From DATCJA01 sp963734635 (lineage in GTDB: Bacteria > Acidobacteriota > Vicinamibacteria > Vicinamibacterales > UBA2999), in the NCBI GenBank assembly GCA_963734635.1, contig CAVTIA010000007.1, positions 62,001 through 126,000 on the forward strand: a stretch of 64,000 bases of DNA, in the 5' to 3' direction. Positions 34,594-42,362 of this stretch are shown here, piece after piece (within the stretch, counting starts at the first letter, position 1; the number at the start of each line of letters is the position of its first letter). A program made the translations under genes and the position numbers. Below the pieces are notes generated by a model that did not search any database, was not told the origin of the DNA, and saw nothing but the letters and a program-made list of their open reading frames with translations.

Positions 34594-35832
34594 TTATTTC
34601 ACGATGGTCGCCCCGGCCAATTGCGCCACCGCACCAAGCGTCGTCTGCGCGGCATTGAGACCGAGGAGAAAGTCCTTGTCGGAGAACGTGGTGAACACGT
34701 CGGTGGGCTGGTGCCAGTGGGGATTCCACCCGCCACCGGTATGCATACCTCGCTCGTTCTCCCGTAGGCTGATGGCGGGCACCAGATCCATGAAGGGCGT
34801 CGAGTCGGTGTTGGTCATGTGGCTGCCGACGGCCGCCGGGTAGTCAGTGGCGTATTTCTCGTTCGCGGCACGAAAGAAAAACGCGAGCTTCATCGCCTCG
34901 TCGGCACGCCTGGCGTTCGACTGAAACTCGATGTTGACGTCGGCCTCAGGCCTTTGCTCGGGGCTCACCGTGCCGTCGGCGCGAGGCATCCCGTGGTCGA
35001 ACAGCATCATGTCGTGCTGGATCATGCCGAGCCACCACGGTTCGGGGTATCGCTTGGAACCTGCCGGATCCTCCCTCCCCTGGAGTCCGGCCCGTTGCTC
35101 GACGTATGCACGAGCGCCGTTCAACCCGGTTTCCTCGTTGTTCCACAGGGCGAATCGAATCGATCGCTCGGTCCGGACATCGGGAGCGCTGAGCACGCGT
35201 GCCAATTCCATCACCAGCGCCGTGCCTGAGCCGTTGTCATTGGCAGCTTCTCCCCATCCGATGCCGTCCATGTGGGCTCCGACGATGTACATCTCGTCGG
35301 GACGAGTGGTGCCGACTTTGGTGCAATAGACCTGATCGCGTGGGCCAGGCGTGCTCGGCTGCGTATTCAAAGTGCGGAGGGCGGTGTCGGGCTGAGACTC
35401 CGGGGTGCTATTCACGCCTGTCGGCCTTGTGATGCCGCGCAGGCGGGATCCACCCTGGCCCAAACGCACTTCGCCGCTCGCAATCACGGGGCTGGGAGGC
35501 CCGCCGGCTCGACCTTGCGGCTGCGCAGGCGGCGGAGGCTGGTACACATAGCGAAGCCGCTCGGTGACGCAACCGTAGCTCTGGAGTTGCGCCTCAATCC
35601 AGTTCACCGCCGCCAGGTTGCGATCGGTGCCTTGCCGTCGATCGCCGAACTGCGTGAGGCCCTTGATGGTCGCTTTGTAGCGCTCGAGGTCGAGGCGCGC
35701 GACGAGTGTCTTCACAGGGTCCTCGACCGGTGCCGCCTGCGACGACGGAAGCACGCTGGCCTGCTGCGCTACCGCTACACCACCGACTCCGATGAGAATG
35801 CCGATCGAAACGATGATGTCTCTTGTCTGCAT
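34594..35832 (-). CDS. Secreted M28-family zinc peptidase
   Basis: 412 residues. Signal segment MQTRDIIVSIGILIGVGGVAVA. The di-zinc site appears as YIVGAHMDGIGWGEAANDNGSG (His and bridging Asp), NNEETGLNGARAY (catalytic and ligand Glu pair), a later Asp ligand in QHDMMLFD, and NPHWHQPTDV (His). M28 enzymes are aminopeptidases or carboxypeptidases outside the cytoplasm. Start: GAGAAGG sits just before the ATG at 35832; upstream in-frame residues are low-complexity. An insert near residues 105-165 is Pro/Gly-rich. Convergent with the heptose kinase. Confidence 0.9.
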   Translation of the reverse strand: MQTRDIIVSIGILIGVGGVAVAQQASVLPSSQAAPVEDPVKTLVARLDLERYKATIKGLTQFGDRRQGTDRNLAAVNWIEAQLQSYGCVTERLRYVYQPPPPAQPQGRAGGPPSPVIASGEVRLGQGGSRLRGITRPTGVNSTPESQPDTALRTLNTQPSTPGPRDQVYCTKVGTTRPDEMYIVGAHMDGIGWGEAANDNGSGTALVMELARVLSAPDVRTERSIRFALWNNEETGLNGARAYVEQRAGLQGREDPAGSKRYPEPWWLGMIQHDMMLFDHGMPRADGTVSPEQRPEADVNIEFQSNARRADEAMKLAFFFRAANEKYATDYPAAVGSHMTNTDSTPFMDLVPAISLRENERGMHTGGGWNPHWHQPTDVFTTFSDKDFLLGLNAAQTTLGAVAQLAGATIVK

Positions 35833-36034
35833 GCCTTCTCGCATGAGCGCCGCCGTGCGACGCTCCGGGATTGGACGTGACAAAAATGCCGAACGCCGGT
35901 ACGACCGACGCGGCAGATTCTGCCACATGACCCGATTGCACCCGGCAGAAATCCGGTGCGAGCACTTGGTACGGCCTGTGCCGTTCGACGATGTAGAATC
36001 GGCGCACCGTGGCCCGATTCGAGGAGGCATCGAG

Positions 36035-36418
36035 GTGCCGGATCTCGACGACAGGGTTACGAAAATCGAAGAGCGGTCCGACGCTCACACTCGCACGATG
36101 GACTACCTGCGCGCCGAAATGAGCGATCTGCGGGGTGAGATGCACGCCCTGGCCGGCGAACTACGTTCGAAGATGAGCGACCTGCGGGGTGAGATGCATG
36201 CCCTGGCAGGCGAGTTGCGCGTCGAAATGAGCGACCTGCGCAATGGAATGCAGACCTTGGCAGGCGAGCTGCGGAGCGAGATGCATGTTCTGCGAACCGA
36301 GATGCGGCTCGATTTCGCCGATCTGCGCGCCACCGTGGATCGGCGTTTCACGTGGCTGACCGGCATCCTGGTCGCCGGGCTCGTCGGTGTCATCGGGGCG
36401 CTTGTCGGAGCTCGGTAA
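36035..36418 (+). CDS. Small coiled-coil membrane protein with 18-residue repeats
   Basis: 127 residues. After VPDLDDRVTKIEERSDAHTR come four near-repeats of 18 residues (EMSDLRGEMHALAGELRS, KMSDLRGEMHALAGELRV, EMSDLRNGMQTLAGELRS, EMHVLRTEMRLDFADLRA) that form a heptad-like coiled coil. One membrane helix closes the protein (LTGILVAGLVGVIGALVG). The GTG at 36035 is preceded by GAGGAGG. The unit resembles small phage or bacterial coiled-coil anchors but no function is known. It is convergent with purH and divergent from the M28 gene. Confidence 0.72.
   Translation: MPDLDDRVTKIEERSDAHTRTMDYLRAEMSDLRGEMHALAGELRSKMSDLRGEMHALAGELRVEMSDLRNGMQTLAGELRSEMHVLRTEMRLDFADLRATVDRRFTWLTGILVAGLVGVIGALVGAR
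36107..36322 (+). repeat. 54-base tandem repeat in the coiled-coil gene
   Basis: Four copies of a 54-base unit, the first three nearly identical (GAGCGATCTGCGGGGTGAGA and GATGAGCGACCTGCGGGGTG). All keep the frame, so copy number can change without breaking the gene. Confidence 0.75.
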
Positions 36419-36473
36419 TCCTCGCCACCCAAGTTCAAGATCCCCGGCGCAAAACCAGATCACGGGATGTCTA

Positions 36474-38063
36474 TTAGTGGCGGAAGTGCCGCTTTCCCGT
36501 AAACACCATCGCCAAGCTGTGCTCGTCGGCGGCGGCAATGACTTCCTGATCCCGAACGGATCCGCCCGGCTGAACGACAGCGGTCGCGCCCGCGGCAGCA
36601 ACGGCATCGAGACCGTCGCGGAACGGGAAAAACGCATCCGACGCCGCTACTGATCCGCGAAGCGCGTCTGGCCCGGCCGCTTCCGCTTTCATGCGCGCAA
36701 CCCGGACCGCATCGACGCGGCTCATCTGCCCGGCGCCGATCGCCAGCGTTCGATCGTGGGTGGTGAAGATTACCGTATTCGACTTCACGTGCGCGCAGAT
36801 CCGCCAGGCAAACCTGAGCGCCAGCCACTCCTGCGGCGTCGGCTGCCGCCTGGTCACAACATTCAAGCCCTGAGAAGGCCAGGGTGCGTGCGCCTCGCGG
36901 ACCACATCGCGAGTCTGCACGAGAACGCCGCCCACAATTGAGCGCATCTCGAGTACTTCGGCCGAAGGGGTCGCTGGTAGCTGGACGGCATCCGGAACGA
37001 CTACCCGCATGTTCGGCTTGGCCTGGAGGAACGTGTGCGCCTCGTCTTCAATCGACGGTGCACTGACCGCTTCGATGAACGTCGACGCGATCGCTCGCGC
37101 CGTATCCACATCGATTGATCGGTTCAAACCGACGATTCCGCCGAACGCAGCCAGCGAATCTGCGTCACGTGCCCGGATGTACGCATCTGCGGCGCCGCTG
37201 CCCGTCGCCGCCCCGCACGGATTCGTGTGCTTGATGACGACGGCGGCGGGCTCGTCGAACTCGCCCACGATCCTTGCGGCTGCATCGAGGTCCAGGAGGT
37301 TGGTATAGGAGAGTTCCTTTCCCTGGAGCAGCCTGAACCCCGAGGGGCTTCCTGATCGCTCATAAAGAGCCGCACGCTGATGCGGATTCTCGCCATAGCG
37401 CAGATCACGTACCTTCCGGAGGTCGGAAAGCAGCACGGCGGGCATTGCCGCTGCCCTTGCGCGACTGAAGCCGTCGGGGCCGGTCGTGACGGTCGAGAGG
37501 GCGGAGGCAATGGCGCTGTCGTACTCCGCGGTATGCGCAAAGGCCTTGCGCGCCAGCTCAAAGCGAAATTCGCGAGTAGGGCCGCCAGCGCGATCGAGTT
37601 GCTCGACAACCCTCGCATAATCGGCCGGCGACACGACCACGAGCACGTCCTCGAAATTCTTGGCCGCCGCGCGCACGAGACTTGGTCCACCGATGTCAAT
37701 CTCTTCGATCAATACGTCGAACGGTGTATCCGGATTCGCGGCCGCCCGAACGAACGGATACAGATTGACGACGACGAGATCGATCAGCGTGATGTCGTGG
37801 GCTGCCGCAGACGCCAGATCCTCGGCTCGGCGGCGACGCGCCAGAATGCCGCCATGCACCAGTGGATGGAGCGTCTTGACGCGTCCGTTCATCATCTCCG
37901 GAAACTTCGTGACCTCCGAAATCGGCGTGACGGCGAGGCCCGCGTCCTGCAGCGTGCGCGCGGTGCCGCCGGTTGATACCAGCTCGAATCCGCGCTGCAC
38001 CAGCTCGCGCGCCAGTTCGGCCACTCCCGACTTGTCCGACACGCTCAACAGGGCTCTTCGCAT
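36474..38063 (-). CDS. purH: Bifunctional AICAR formyltransferase / IMP cyclohydrolase
   Basis: 529 residues, standard length. N-terminal IMP cyclohydrolase (MGS-like fold): MRRALLSVSDKSGVAELARE, VSTGGTARTL, GRVKTLHPLVHGGILARR. C-terminal AICAR transformylase: RYGENPHQRAALY, VVIKHTNPCGAATG, and the end VRDQEVIAAADEHSLAMVFT with GKRHFRH. It catalyses the last two steps of IMP synthesis in the cytoplasm. Divergent from the cold-shock gene. Confidence 0.97.
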   Translation of the reverse strand: MRRALLSVSDKSGVAELARELVQRGFELVSTGGTARTLQDAGLAVTPISEVTKFPEMMNGRVKTLHPLVHGGILARRRRAEDLASAAAHDITLIDLVVVNLYPFVRAAANPDTPFDVLIEEIDIGGPSLVRAAAKNFEDVLVVVSPADYARVVEQLDRAGGPTREFRFELARKAFAHTAEYDSAIASALSTVTTGPDGFSRARAAAMPAVLLSDLRKVRDLRYGENPHQRAALYERSGSPSGFRLLQGKELSYTNLLDLDAAARIVGEFDEPAAVVIKHTNPCGAATGSGAADAYIRARDADSLAAFGGIVGLNRSIDVDTARAIASTFIEAVSAPSIEDEAHTFLQAKPNMRVVVPDAVQLPATPSAEVLEMRSIVGGVLVQTRDVVREAHAPWPSQGLNVVTRRQPTPQEWLALRFAWRICAHVKSNTVIFTTHDRTLAIGAGQMSRVDAVRVARMKAEAAGPDALRGSVAASDAFFPFRDGLDAVAAAGATAVVQPGGSVRDQEVIAAADEHSLAMVFTGKRHFRH

Positions 38064-38163
38064 AAATGCACCCGCGTCCGCCGAGGCGCGCGCGACGCGA
38101 GGGCGGCTTGACAGCCATAGGGCAGGCGCTTAGGATAGGCCTGCGTTAAGGGGCGTTCTCTCA

Positions 38164-38206
38164 CCCCTCGACACGCTCGGGGCGAATCTGAGTCGAGTCG
38201 AAGGAT
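38164..38206. repeat. Degenerate REP-like palindrome
   Basis: CCCCTCGACACGCTCGGGGC, then GAATCTGAGTCGAGTCGAAG. Inverted CTTCGAC/GTCGAGG-type arms resemble the repeat at 15417, with changes. It lies in the divergent gap between purH and the cold-shock gene. Confidence 0.45.
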
Positions 38207-38221
38207 CTGCGTAGAAGTCGA

Positions 38222-38250
38222 GGCCGCGCAAGCACTCGCGGTCTTTTTTT
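38222..38250 (+). terminator. Intrinsic terminator-like hairpin in the cold-shock leader
   Basis: Stem GGCCGCG (38222-38228) with CGCGGTC (38237-38243), loop CAAGCACT, followed by seven T (38244-38250). It ends 41 bases before the start codon of the cold-shock gene, on the same strand, where there is no upstream gene to terminate. A second small hairpin CTCGAA/TTCGAG lies at 38255-38274 just before the ribosome site. Together they suggest leader attenuation. Confidence 0.6.
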
Positions 38251-38290
38251 GTGTCTCGAAGCTTACTGTTCGAGCAAGGGAAGAAGAACG

Positions 38291-38494
38291 ATGCGTATTA
38301 CAGGCAAGGTCAAGTGGTTCAACAACGCCAAGGGCTACGGGTTTATCGAACGCGACGGGGGCAGTGATGTGTTCGTACACTACTCCGCGATCAGCGGCAA
38401 CGGCTTCCGGTCCCTTGACGAGGGCCAGGCGGTTGAATTCGAGATCGTCGACGGTCCTAAAGGTCCGCAGGCGGGGAACGTCACCAAAGCTTAG
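38291..38494 (+). CDS. Cold-shock domain protein
   Basis: 67 residues, the full CspA-type OB fold: MRITGKVKWFNNAKGYGFIE contains RNP1 (KGYGFIE) and SDVFVHYSAI contains RNP2 (VFVHY). It ends with the usual FEIVDGPKGPQAGNVTKA. RNA chaperone. AAGGGAAG precedes the ATG. The long leader with a terminator-like hairpin suggests post-initiation control, as in other csp genes. Confidence 0.95.
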   Translation: MRITGKVKWFNNAKGYGFIERDGGSDVFVHYSAISGNGFRSLDEGQAVEFEIVDGPKGPQAGNVTKA

Positions 38495-38561
38495 AACCAC
38501 GCTCTGACCTGCCCGGCGCCGCCACGCGGCGCCGGGCGCAATGCGCTCGCGCCCTCACCGC

Positions 38562-39159
38562 TCACTCCTCGGATTTCAGCTTTCCTTGCATCGCCCGCGC
38601 AGTAAAGGCGACTTTCCCATCCTTCAACGCCACGCGAAACGCAACCTCCTGGCCACCCTTTTCCTTCAGGGTGCCAAGCTGCTTCCTCACCATGTCGACG
38701 AATTTGTGGAACGGGACGGGTGCGGAATTCTCCTGTGACTCCTTGCGCGCCTGCGTCAGGCGTTCGTACATCTCCTGCACCTTCTCCATGTCCCGAAGCG
38801 GATCGGCAATCGTGGTGACGAAAACGACGCGATCGTTCACCCGTTGCGGCGTCGCCGCAGCCTTCGGCTGCGCAAACGGCCCTCGCCGCCCTTCCTCGCG
38901 CGCCCGCAGTCCCCGATCCCAAAGGTCGATGAATCTGGCGTAGCGTGTCTGCAGCGTGTTGAATCGAAACCGCTCCGCGTAGTTGGTGAGGTGCTGGCGA
39001 TCCAGTTGCTTGATGAGCGCGTCCACGCGGGTGCGGGTCTCCCATGGCGGACGAGGGAGCCGGCCGGCGAAGTACATGTTGTTACTCGGATTCCAGCCGT
39101 TTCACCTCCGATTCCGCGATCTCGACCTGGCGGCTGAAGTCCGGAGTTGAGTCGTTCAC
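38562..39159 (-). CDS. Conserved hypothetical, MXAN_5187 C-terminal-like (frameshifted)
   Basis: About 198 residues after repair. From GTG 39159: VNDSTPDFSRQVEIAESEVK, RLESE, then a stop formed by an extra A at 39082-39083; dropping it gives RLESEYNMYFAGRLPRPPWE. The rest (LTNYAERFRFNTLQTRYARF, IDLWDRGLRAREEGRRGPFA) matches the C-terminal domain of the myxobacterial MXAN_5187-type proteins as I remember it. Helical, basic and cytoplasmic; no function assigned. Without repair only the 171-residue part from 39077 is visible. It follows the complex I operon by 104 bases in the same direction. Confidence 0.7.
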
Positions 39160-39263
39160 TCGCGATCATTTTGCCACGATCAGGAACTGCGGACACGCGC
39201 AGCGACGGCGTACGAACATTCGTGCAAATCTGTGACTCGCGTACGGACCCGACGCGGCGCCGC

Positions 39264-40706
39264 TTAAAAGATCGTCGCGATCGATTCGGCCGCGAGGTTC
39301 AGAACCGGTGTCGGCAGGATCCCCAGAAAAAAGATGATGGCGACCGAAACAGCGAGCGCCACCATGCCGACCGCTGGCACCGCCGGCGGCGGCGCCGTTG
39401 TCGGTCGCTCCGCCATGTACATCATGACGACCACGCGAAGATAGAAGAACACGGACACCACACTGGTGAGCACGCCAATAATCGCCAGGCCGTAATAGCC
39501 TGCGCTCACCGCGGCGCTGAAGATGTACCACTTGGCGATGAAGCCGGCGGTCGGCGGCAGCCCGCCGAGCGACAGCAGGCACACCGTCATCAGCGCGGCA
39601 AGCGCCGGACGTGTATGCCACAAGCCGCTGTAATCCCTCAAATCATCACGCCCATCGTCTTTGGCACCGAGCAGCGCGATGACACCGAATGCAGCGAGGT
39701 TCGTGACGGCATACGCGAGCAGATAAAACAGGATCGACGCCTTTCCCACGTCGTTGGCGGCAACGAGACCGACGAGCAGGTAGCCGCCGTGCGCGATGCT
39801 CGAATACGCGAGCATCCGCTTGAGGTTGCTCTGGGCCACGCCGACAACCGTGCCGAGGATCATCGTGGCCGCCGCCAGGAGCCATACCATCGGCGCCCAC
39901 TCGTCGCTGAACGGCTCGAATGCCGAGAGAAACACCCGCGCAAACGCTGCGAATGCAGCCGCCTTGACGCCGGTCGACATGAAACCGGTAACGACGGCTG
40001 GCGCCCCCTCATACGCGTCGGGCGTCCACATGTGGAACGGCACGGCCGAAATCTTGAACGCGAAACCGACGAGCAGCAGGCCGAGCGCCACAACCAGCAG
40101 CGGGTTGTCGCTCATCGATTGGGCCGCCACATACGTCCCCACGCGATCGAGGCGCGTGCTGCCGGTCAACCCATACGTGAACGCAATGCCGTAAAGAAAG
40201 AATGCACTTGAAAACGCGCCGAGCAGGAAATACTTGAGCGCCGCCTCGGTGGCACGCGGATCCTCCCGCCGGATGCCCGTCAGGACGTACACCCCAAGCG
40301 ACAGAATTTCGAGCGCAATGAACACGACCAGCAGGTCGTTGGCGACCGCCATCATGATCATGCCGGCAATCGAGAAGAGCACGAGCGCGTAGTAGTCGCC
40401 CTTGGGAAGTGCGTCGCGTCGCACCACCGGCGCCGAGAACATGAACGTCAGCACGCCGACAATGATCAGCACCAGCGTGACGAACAGACCGAAATTGTCC
40501 GCGACGATCACTCCGAAGCTGGAAGTATTGCGGTTCCACAGCAGCGCCGCCGCAATCGCGGCACCGACGAGTCCGATAATCCCAAGGCCGCCGAGCGGCA
40601 TGTTTTCATCCTTGGCGCGGAAAGCCTCTGCGCCCATGACGGCAAGCGCCGCCATCGTCACGCACAGCATCGGCACGACGGCGTCAAAGGAGGAGCTCAG
40701 CATCAA
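39264..40706 (-). CDS. nuoN: NADH-quinone oxidoreductase subunit N
   Basis: 480 residues, about 14 membrane helices. Antiporter-like proton channel subunit with DALPKGDYYALVLFSIAGMI, KISAVPFHMWTPDAYEGAPA (conserved Lys and broken helix) and AQSNLKRMLAYSSIAHGGYL. Last gene of the operon; its start overlaps the nuoM stop (ATGA). Confidence 0.96.
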   Translation of the reverse strand: MMLSSSFDAVVPMLCVTMAALAVMGAEAFRAKDENMPLGGLGIIGLVGAAIAAALLWNRNTSSFGVIVADNFGLFVTLVLIIVGVLTFMFSAPVVRRDALPKGDYYALVLFSIAGMIMMAVANDLLVVFIALEILSLGVYVLTGIRREDPRATEAALKYFLLGAFSSAFFLYGIAFTYGLTGSTRLDRVGTYVAAQSMSDNPLLVVALGLLLVGFAFKISAVPFHMWTPDAYEGAPAVVTGFMSTGVKAAAFAAFARVFLSAFEPFSDEWAPMVWLLAAATMILGTVVGVAQSNLKRMLAYSSIAHGGYLLVGLVAANDVGKASILFYLLAYAVTNLAAFGVIALLGAKDDGRDDLRDYSGLWHTRPALAALMTVCLLSLGGLPPTAGFIAKWYIFSAAVSAGYYGLAIIGVLTSVVSVFFYLRVVVMMYMAERPTTAPPPAVPAVGMVALAVSVAIIFFLGILPTPVLNLAAESIATIF

Positions 40707-42346
40707 TCACCGTTCGGACCCGCCTTCGCCCGCTGTGCTTCCAGCGAGCTATGGCGAGGTCTCGCCGTCGCTTTGCTATTGAAACTCGTGCGCAAAGCGA
40801 AGGCGGAGCGTTCGAGGCGTTCGGCACGTTCGGCGGTTTCAACTCGCTCAGCGCGAAGCGTCTGGCCCTGCTGGACGCGTTGCACGATGGCGTCAACAGA
40901 CGCCTCCATTGGTCTCAGGAAGAATGTCGGGAACACGCCCATCGCGAAGGCCACAACACACAGCGGCACGACCGCTGCCCATTCGCGCGGCAGCAGATCG
41001 CGCAGCGTGGTGTTTTCCTCGTGCGTCACCTCGCCGTAGTAGACCCGCTGGAACATCCACAGCATGTAAACCGCCGAGAGGATTACACCCAGTCCGGCAA
41101 CAACAACGAACCGCGCGTCCCATTGAAACGCACCCAACATGATCAGAAACTCGCCAACGAATCCGTTCAGGCCAGGCAGTCCAATCGACGCCAGCGTGAT
41201 GATCATGAACGCCGCGGTCAGCCGCGGCACCACCGCTTTGAGCCCGCCGAACTCGCTGATGAGTCGTGTGTGCCGCCGATCGGACAGCATGCCGACGAGC
41301 AGGAACAGTCCACCGGTGCTCACACCGTGCGCAAGCATCTGATAAATCGCGCCCTGCACACCCTGGAGGTTCATGGCACAGATACCGAGAACTACGAAGC
41401 CAAGGTGGCTCACCGAGGAATAGGCCACCAGCTTCTTCATGTCGGGCTGCACCATGGCCACGAGCGCGCCGTACACGATGCCGATGACTGCGAGGACGGC
41501 GAGCACGGGCGCAAAATACGCAGCCGCGTCCGGAAACAGCGGAAACGAAAAACGCAGCAGCCCGTACGTCCCCATCTTGAGCAGCACACCAGCCAAGATC
41601 ACCGAGCCGGCGGTTGGTGCCTGCACGTGAGCGTCTGGCAGCCACGTATGGAACGGAAAGAGCGGCACCTTGATCGCGAATGCGACCGTAAAGGCCAAGA
41701 AGAACCACACCTGCGTCCGAGGCGCAATGTCCAGCGTATACAGCTTGAGTAGATCGAATGAATACGTGCCGGTCGCGGCGCTATGGAGATACGCAAGGCC
41801 GAGGATCGCAACGAGCATCAGCACGCTGCCGGCCATCGTATACAGCATGAACTTGATGGCTGCGTAGATGCGCTGGTCGTAGCCCCAGATTCCTATGAGG
41901 AAATACATGGGGACGAGCATGGCATCCCAGAACACGTAGAAGAGAAACAGGTCGAGGGAGACGAACACGCCGATCATCGCGGCCTCGAGCACCAGCATGA
42001 ACATCGAAAACTCTTTCACCTTCCGATCGATCGAGCCCCACGAGGACAGCAGCGCGATTGGCGTGAGAAAGCTGGTCAGCACGACGAGCAGCAAACTGAT
42101 GCCGTCGACGCCGAGGTAATAGTCGATGCCGAACGCTGGAATCCACGGATGTCGCTCCACGAACTGGAACTCGGACGAGGCACCGTCGAAACCGGCCCAG
42201 ACGACCACGGTGACGGCAAACGTCGCGACCGCAACCGCGAGCGTCAGCCAGCGAATCACGCCGTTGCGTCGGCCGTCGGCGTTTCCGATGAACAGCATGG
42301 CGAGCGCGCCGGCGACGGGCAACAACCAGGAAAGCGTCAGGAGCAT
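40703..42346 (-). CDS. nuoM: NADH-quinone oxidoreductase subunit M
   Basis: 547 residues. Proton-pumping antiporter-like subunit: FAIKVPLFPFHTWLPDAHVQ, MKKLVAYSSVSHLGFVVLGI and EFLIMLGAFQW. The start ATG 42346 (MLLTLSWLLPVAGALAML) fits the family; 49 upstream residues are polar and not membrane-like. The last 35 residues (from about SAFALRTSFNSKATARPRHS) are translated from an 87-base inverted repeat, so the native end may have been earlier. Confidence 0.95.
   Translation of the reverse strand: MLLTLSWLLPVAGALAMLFIGNADGRRNGVIRWLTLAVAVATFAVTVVVWAGFDGASSEFQFVERHPWIPAFGIDYYLGVDGISLLLVVLTSFLTPIALLSSWGSIDRKVKEFSMFMLVLEAAMIGVFVSLDLFLFYVFWDAMLVPMYFLIGIWGYDQRIYAAIKFMLYTMAGSVLMLVAILGLAYLHSAATGTYSFDLLKLYTLDIAPRTQVWFFLAFTVAFAIKVPLFPFHTWLPDAHVQAPTAGSVILAGVLLKMGTYGLLRFSFPLFPDAAAYFAPVLAVLAVIGIVYGALVAMVQPDMKKLVAYSSVSHLGFVVLGICAMNLQGVQGAIYQMLAHGVSTGGLFLLVGMLSDRRHTRLISEFGGLKAVVPRLTAAFMIITLASIGLPGLNGFVGEFLIMLGAFQWDARFVVVAGLGVILSAVYMLWMFQRVYYGEVTHEENTTLRDLLPREWAAVVPLCVVAFAMGVFPTFFLRPMEASVDAIVQRVQQGQTLRAERVETAERAERLERSAFALRTSFNSKATARPRHSSLEAQRAKAGPNGD
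40720..40806. repeat. 87-base inverted repeat forming the end of nuoM
   Basis: Ends CCGCCTTCGC (40720-40729) and GCGAAGGCGG (40797-40806) are perfect inverted copies; an inner palindrome GGCGAGGTCTCGCC lies at 40753-40766. It codes for the last residues of NuoM. The sequence has the look of a mobile non-coding repeat. Confidence 0.65.
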
Positions 42347-42362
42347 GACAGAGTTGATTGCT

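Noticed and set aside
36107..36322. Possible CRISPR array
   Set aside because: The four 54-base units are contiguous, have no spacers and keep one reading frame; it is a coding tandem repeat. No cas genes nearby.
39147..40211. 354-residue plus-strand open frame
   Set aside because: Antisense to nuoN; Arg/His/Glu-rich shadow frame.
40751..41752. 333-residue plus-strand open frame
   Set aside because: Antisense to nuoM; same shadow composition.
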